Positions 5,318 through 8,771 of a DNA stretch of 8,771 bases are shown here, one piece after another. The translations under genes were made by a program, and so were the position numbers. Below the pieces are notes generated by a model. It had not been told where the DNA came from. It searched no databases and saw only the letters and a program-made list of their open reading frames with translations. Positions within the stretch are counted from its first letter, which is position 1; the number at the start of each line of letters is the position of its first letter. Location: NCBI GenBank assembly GCA_001787475.1, contig MFXB01000033.1, positions 1-8,771 of the forward strand, written 5' to 3'. This stretch comes from Candidatus Peregrinibacteria bacterium RIFCSPLOWO2_01_FULL_48_20 (GTDB taxonomy: Bacteria > Patescibacteriota > Gracilibacteria > UBA1369 > 2-02-FULL-48-14).

Positions 5318-7183
5318 CTATAGTTTGAGTACTTCTTCTTCAATAGCTTGTACCGATAGTCCCGCTTTTTCGTACAGCGCATCCGCCGTGCCGGAAAGTT
5401 GGTAAGCCGAAACGCCCATGCGTTTTACGGGAACCTGCACGCCGGCCTCAAATAGAACTTCTTGAACAAAACTTCCCAGGCCTGTGTCGATGTTGTGGTC
5501 ATGAACGGTCAACACGCGGCCCGTCTTTTTGGCGCTTTCCACAATGGTTTCAGAATCGAAAGGAATAAAACTGCTTACGGCGATCACTTCAATATCACCG
5601 AGTTTTTCAGCCACTTCCAAAGCTTTGGTCACCATGGGTCCGCTCGCGACTATCGTCGCTCGCTTGCCCCGGCGGACAAGGTCCGCTTTTCCCGGCCCCC
5701 AAACATAATCTCCTCCAAAAAACGTCGTACCATCTTCTTTGCAAATCACGGGAATTTTCGCGCGACCCATGCGCACATAAACATTTCCCTTCATCGCCGC
5801 CACCGCTCGAATGATGCGATCGCATTGATTGGGATCCGCCGGTTCAAAAATCCCTGTGTGAAAAAATCCCGCAAAGGAGCTGATATCGTCAATCACTTGA
5901 TGAGTGGGGCCGTCTTCGCCCACGGAAAGTCCGCAGTGCGTGGCCACCATTTTCACATTCGTTTCGTTGATGTCGTTCACGCGCGCTTGATCCTTGGCAC
6001 GGCTCGTCATAAACGCTCCAAACGTGCTGCAGAAGGGAACGAGCCCCAGTAGCGAAAGTCCGCCCGATGTACTCACCATGTGCTGTTCGGCGATGCCGCA
6101 CTCAATGTGACGCTCGGGAAAATTTTTCTTCACACCGTCCGTTTTCACGCTTTCCGAAAGATCGGCGGTCAGCGCCAGCACCTCCGGATTAAACCGCGCC
6201 AAATCTAGCAAGGCATTTCCGTACGCGCTGCGACAGTCCGTCATCACGCCGGGCTCATAAGTTTTTGCTTCACCGGTTTTGATCGCCCCCACTTCAATAC
6301 CGTATTTTGTGGAAATTTTCACCCTCAATTTTTTCAGTCCGTCCTTTAAATTTTTCACCTCCTCTTCCGAAAGTTCCAAGAGTTTCAAAGCCGCCTCCGT
6401 TTCCTCTTTTTTCGGAGCCTTTCCGTGCCAGTCCGCTTTTTTGGCGAGGCCGGCCGCTTCCATAAATTCCACGCCTTTGCCCATCACGGTTCGCGCAAGC
6501 AAAACGCTCGGACGCTCCGTTTCCTTCATTGCACTTTCCAAAGCTCGCGCCATCGCTTCAAAGTCGTGACCGTCCACTTCCAGCACCTGCCAACCCGCCG
6601 CTTCGTAATGGCCGCGAATATTCATCGGCATGATTTCCTTGAGCGAATCGCTGAGCTGCACTTCATTCTCATCAATAAAAGCCACTAAATTTCCAAGCTT
6701 ATATTTCGCCGCAAAATTCATCATCTCGTAGACTTGTCCCTCTTGCTGTTCTCCATCGCCCATGAGCAAAAAGACACACCCCACTTCCTTTTTGATTTTT
6801 TTTCCAAGCGCAAGACCCGCCGCCACGCTGCTTCCGATGCCGAGAGGTCCGGTGCCATACCAAACCCCGGAAATTTTTCGATTCACATGGCCTTCATACA
6901 AATCTTCCGGCTTTCGAAAAGTTTGGATAACGCGCTCTTTGGGGATAACGCCGAGTTCCGCCAAAACACTGTACACTGCGGGAGAAATATGCCCGTTCGA
7001 AACAACAACGGGTTCGTTGCTTTCCGCAATTCGTTCCAAATAGAGCAAGCTCAAAAAATCAATACAGGAAAGCGAGCCTCCCGGATGTCCCGACTGCGCG
7101 TTCGTCACCATTTCCAAAATCGAGCGACGGCAGGACTTGGAGAAAGTCTTCAGCAGCGCCAGTTGATCGGAGGGTAGAGTCAT
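5318..7183 (-). CDS. tkt: transketolase
   Basis: This thiamine-diphosphate enzyme moves two-carbon units between sugar phosphates in the non-oxidative pentose phosphate pathway. The 621-residue chain contains all three usual domains in one polypeptide and is shorter than the 663-residue E. coli TktA. The N-terminal domain shows SGHPGGS (31-37), SNGH (62-65), GTGPLGIG (110-117) and the cofactor motif GDGEQQEGQ (142-150) with N173 in DENEVQ. WHGKAP lies at 252-257. The middle domain has catalytic E366 in CGIAEQHM, the FGAFMTSRAKDQ stretch, and GEDGPTHQ (423-430) with H429. The C-terminal domain includes the TVHDHNIDTGLG stretch. GTGPLGIG replaces the more common TTGPLGQG. The start is the ATG at 7183, which gives a normal lead before SGHPGG; it lies 11 bases after the pgi stop, so the two genes form a likely operon. 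No Shine-Dalgarno is seen. A DXS identity is unlikely given the overall motifs. Confidence 0.95.
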   Translation of the reverse strand: MTLPSDQLALLKTFSKSCRRSILEMVTNAQSGHPGGSLSCIDFLSLLYLERIAESNEPVVVSNGHISPAVYSVLAELGVIPKERVIQTFRKPEDLYEGHVNRKISGVWYGTGPLGIGSSVAAGLALGKKIKKEVGCVFLLMGDGEQQEGQVYEMMNFAAKYKLGNLVAFIDENEVQLSDSLKEIMPMNIRGHYEAAGWQVLEVDGHDFEAMARALESAMKETERPSVLLARTVMGKGVEFMEAAGLAKKADWHGKAPKKEETEAALKLLELSEEEVKNLKDGLKKLRVKISTKYGIEVGAIKTGEAKTYEPGVMTDCRSAYGNALLDLARFNPEVLALTADLSESVKTDGVKKNFPERHIECGIAEQHMVSTSGGLSLLGLVPFCSTFGAFMTSRAKDQARVNDINETNVKMVATHCGLSVGEDGPTHQVIDDISSFAGFFHTGIFEPADPNQCDRIIRAVAAMKGNVYVRMGRAKIPVICKEDGTTFFGGDYVWGPGKADLVRRGKRATIVASGPMVTKALEVAEKLGDIEVIAVSSFIPFDSETIVESAKKTGRVLTVHDHNIDTGLGSFVQEVLFEAGVQVPVKRMGVSAYQLSGTADALYEKAGLSVQAIEEEVLKL

Positions 7184-7194
7184 AAGGTTGTGGC

Positions 7195-8487
7195 TTACGC
7201 CACATTATCGCTTAGCAGACCCTTCGGGTCCGCTTGGAGAATCTTCTTCGTAAGTTTTTTCCCGAGCTCAACGCCCGGTTGGTCGAACGCGTTCACTCTA
7301 TAGTACTCGCCCAAAAATGCAATACTGCACTCGAAAAACATAAAAAGTTCACCCAGGGTACGCGCCGATAGGGAAGGAATGCGAATCGTCGCGGTGGGCC
7401 GGCCATATTCGGTAAGCGCTTGCTCGGTTCCTTTCTTTTCAGAGTTCATCAGTTCATGAAACGAACGGCCACCCAAGTAAGCCAATTTTTCCCGCGTAAT
7501 TTTCGGGATCAGCGGCGACTTTTCTTTTTCAACCTCCAAAAAAAGTATCAGTTTATCGTTCGGACCCTCCGTCCACAGTTGAAGCTGAGAATGTTGATCG
7601 GTCACGCCAACGCCACGAAGTGGCGTAATCCCTTTTCCCTCTTTCCCGATGCTTTCCGCGAGCAGCTGCCCGTACCAATCGGCAAAACTCGCCAGTCGAC
7701 TTGAATAGGGGAAAAGCACCGTAATGCCAACGCCCTGCTTCCACTCGAGCAAATACTGTACGGTCGCCAGTTGAAACGGCAGATTCAGGTCCCATTCGGT
7801 CTCGCCGAATTGCGTCGCCATTTTCTCGGCACCGGCCAAAAGCTCTTCGATGTCGATTCCGAGCAAAGCGGCCGGGAATAAACCCACCGGACTCAAAACT
7901 GAAAAACGTCCGCCCACTTCGGCAGGAATGGTAAGCATGGGAATTCCGTATTCTTTTCCGATTGCGCGCAGCTCGCCTTCTTTCGGATCGGTAATAAAAA
8001 CAAACCGTTCCTTTGAAACTTTTTCACGAAAATAAAAAAACTGAGCCATCGTTTCCGGCGTGGTTCCCGACTTTGAAATTACAATAAACAAGGTCTTATC
8101 CAAATCGAGCATATTTTCAAGTTCACCCACCGTGTCCAAGTTATCCAAAACAAACAAACGCGGTTTTCCGTCCAAATTCCAAAGCGGTCCTTTCAGCGCG
8201 TCCCGCAGACTGGTGATGCCGAGCGCACTGCCCCCAATTCCCAAAATCACAATGTCTTTAAACCGCCCCTTCAACTTTTCAGCCAATTCTTTTACCGCCA
8301 AAACCGGTCCTTTCACTTTCGGCAGCAAAGGGAAGCTTTGACCTTTGGCTTTAAACGATTTCAAAAATCCGGAAATTTTTGCTTCCTCGGCATGAAGCGC
8401 TTCCGTCGAAAGCCCCTTTTCCCCAAGGCCGACAATGTTATGAATGAGAAGTTCCACGTGGCGCGATAAGCGCATCCACCATAGCAT
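7195..8487 (-). CDS. pgi: glucose-6-phosphate isomerase
   Basis: This enzyme interconverts glucose-6-phosphate and fructose-6-phosphate, feeding Zwf or returning pentose-pathway carbon to the hexose pool. The 430 residues resemble the short Bacillus/Thermotoga type (about 450) and not the roughly 550-residue E. coli type. Seen are GIGGSALG (83-90) and SKSGTTPET (137-145), which bind the phosphate, and the PGI signature GGRFSVLSPVG (191-201). The presumed catalytic glutamate is in ESIGK (about 277-281), a histidine in TDQHSQLQ (about 298), and the ring-opening-region lysine in DQPGVELGK near residue 410. The first in-frame ATG is at 8487, but an in-frame ATG four codons later (8475) is also plausible because the ribosome-binding site is almost touching the first one. 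The gene is the first of a two-gene unit with tkt and diverges from the LOG-family gene. Identity is secure; the exact start is not. Confidence 0.96.
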   Translation of the reverse strand: MLWWMRLSRHVELLIHNIVGLGEKGLSTEALHAEEAKISGFLKSFKAKGQSFPLLPKVKGPVLAVKELAEKLKGRFKDIVILGIGGSALGITSLRDALKGPLWNLDGKPRLFVLDNLDTVGELENMLDLDKTLFIVISKSGTTPETMAQFFYFREKVSKERFVFITDPKEGELRAIGKEYGIPMLTIPAEVGGRFSVLSPVGLFPAALLGIDIEELLAGAEKMATQFGETEWDLNLPFQLATVQYLLEWKQGVGITVLFPYSSRLASFADWYGQLLAESIGKEGKGITPLRGVGVTDQHSQLQLWTEGPNDKLILFLEVEKEKSPLIPKITREKLAYLGGRSFHELMNSEKKGTEQALTEYGRPTATIRIPSLSARTLGELFMFFECSIAFLGEYYRVNAFDQPGVELGKKLTKKILQADPKGLLSDNVA

Positions 8488-8488
8488 T

Positions 8489-8494
8489 CCTCCT
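8489..8494 (-). promoter_or_regulatory. strong Shine-Dalgarno (AGGAGG) in front of pgi
   Basis: On the minus strand AGGAGG is followed after one base by the ATG at 8487, after six bases by an out-of-frame ATG at 8482, and after 13 bases by the in-frame ATG at 8475. It is the only canonical ribosome-binding site I find in the window. Its spacing best suits the out-of-frame ATG, which makes the true pgi start uncertain. Confidence 0.7.
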
Positions 8495-8501
8495 GAAAAT
8501 T

Positions 8502-8510
8502 TGCTATAAT
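8502..8510 (+). promoter_or_regulatory. extended -10 promoter for the LOG-family gene
   Basis: TGCTATAAT is a perfect TATAAT hexamer (8505-8510) with the TGn extension, the best promoter match in the window. It predicts a start near 8517 and a leader of about 24 bases before the ATG at 8541. No good -35 is present 17 bases upstream, which the TGn extension can compensate for. It lies within the short leader of the divergent pgi gene. Confidence 0.6.
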
Positions 8511-8540
8511 TAAAAGATACCTTTATTCTTTTTTCACCTC

Positions 8541-8771
8541 ATGGCGCCAAAAATCTTCCGTATTGAAAACGAGCTCAAAAACGATGATTTTAGAATTTCG
8601 ATTTTCGGGTCCGCACGCATCAAGCCCGACGAGCAGCCCTATCAAGACACTTTTAATTTAGCAAAAACAATCGGTGGATGGGGAGTGGATCTCATCACGG
8701 GAGGAGGTCCCGGAATCATGGAAGCCGCCAGCCTCGGCCACAAAGAAGGCGACACCAAGAATCGAGCGCAC
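8541..8771 (+). CDS. LOG/TIGR00730-family Rossmann-fold protein, 3'-truncated by the window edge
   Basis: Members of this family include LOG phosphoribohydrolases, which release the base from nucleoside 5'-monophosphates (cytokinin activation in plants); many bacterial members are unproven and some are misnamed lysine decarboxylases. The visible 77 residues run from the ATG to the window end without a stop. They show a first beta-strand entering GSAR (23-26), a helix with Y34 and LAKTIG, and the family hallmark GGGPGIMEAA (54-63). The second hallmark, PGGxGTxxE, would lie beyond the window, so activity cannot be judged. There is no Shine-Dalgarno: the leader is T-rich and contains CACCTC just before the ATG. 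It is transcribed divergently from pgi, with 53 bases between the starts. The family call is strong; substrate and role in this organism are not known. Confidence 0.88.
   Translation, partial: MAPKIFRIENELKNDDFRISIFGSARIKPDEQPYQDTFNLAKTIGGWGVDLITGGGPGIMEAASLGHKEGDTKNRAH

Noticed and set aside
5462..6052. Open frame of 196 codons on the plus strand inside tkt
   Set aside because: It is antisense to the transketolase catalytic and C-terminal domains, His/Arg-rich, low in plausible protein character, and has no start signal.
6734..7177. Open frame of 147 codons on the plus strand inside tkt
   Set aside because: It is antisense to the conserved N-terminal TPP domain of tkt, and no domain is recognisable.
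1..8771. CRISPR arrays, insertion sequences, tRNA or rRNA genes, long direct repeats
   Set aside because: Reading both strands showed no regularly spaced repeats, transposase motifs, terminal inverted repeats or cloverleaf-like sequence.

Overview
The window is a densely packed bacterial segment dominated by sugar-phosphate metabolism. It uses the standard bacterial code: gnd ends at a TGA exactly where 6-phosphogluconate dehydrogenases normally end, so TGA is a stop and not glycine as in code-25 Gracilibacteria/Absconditabacteria. Gene packing is tight, with overlaps of 4 and 8 bases. Nearly every start lacks a clear Shine-Dalgarno sequence, pgi being the exception. One small membrane protein resembles a two-helix family often auto-named 'bacteriophage holin'. 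Together these traits would suit a small-genome lineage such as Patescibacteria (perhaps Peregrinibacteria-like), but that placement is inference and weak. Nothing in the sequence fixes the taxonomy.

Layout, left to right. Bases 2-271 hold the 3' end of rpmA (ribosomal protein L27). A roughly 90-base gap with a weak promoter candidate leads to a small two-helix membrane protein (364-627) and a helical protein of unknown function (635-1303). These are followed on the same strand by gnd (1317-2708), zwf (2705-4159) and pgl (4152-4850). Those three genes encode the complete oxidative branch of the pentose phosphate pathway and are joined by start/stop overlaps. A small predicted lipoprotein gene (4888-5277) ends the rightward run. 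On the opposite strand, facing it, lie tkt (transketolase, 5318-7183) and, upstream of tkt, pgi (glucose-6-phosphate isomerase, 7195-8487). A 53-base divergent gap with an extended -10 promoter (8502-8510) leads to the 5' part of a LOG/TIGR00730-family gene (8541 to the window edge).

How the genes work together. Pgi interconverts fructose-6-phosphate and glucose-6-phosphate. Zwf oxidises glucose-6-phosphate to 6-phosphogluconolactone, Pgl hydrolyses the lactone, and Gnd decarboxylates 6-phosphogluconate to ribulose-5-phosphate with reduction of NADP. Transketolase returns pentose phosphates toward fructose-6-phosphate and glyceraldehyde-3-phosphate. Transaldolase, ribulose-phosphate epimerase and ribose-5-phosphate isomerase would complete a cycle but are not in this window. 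The visible catalytic residues are intact in all five enzymes, so the pathway looks functional.

I see no mobile element, CRISPR array, tRNA, rRNA or phage module, and no convincing new biological system. The items most worth checking are the unknown protein pair upstream of gnd, the substituted coenzyme loop in Zwf, and the ambiguous, possibly regulated, start of pgi.
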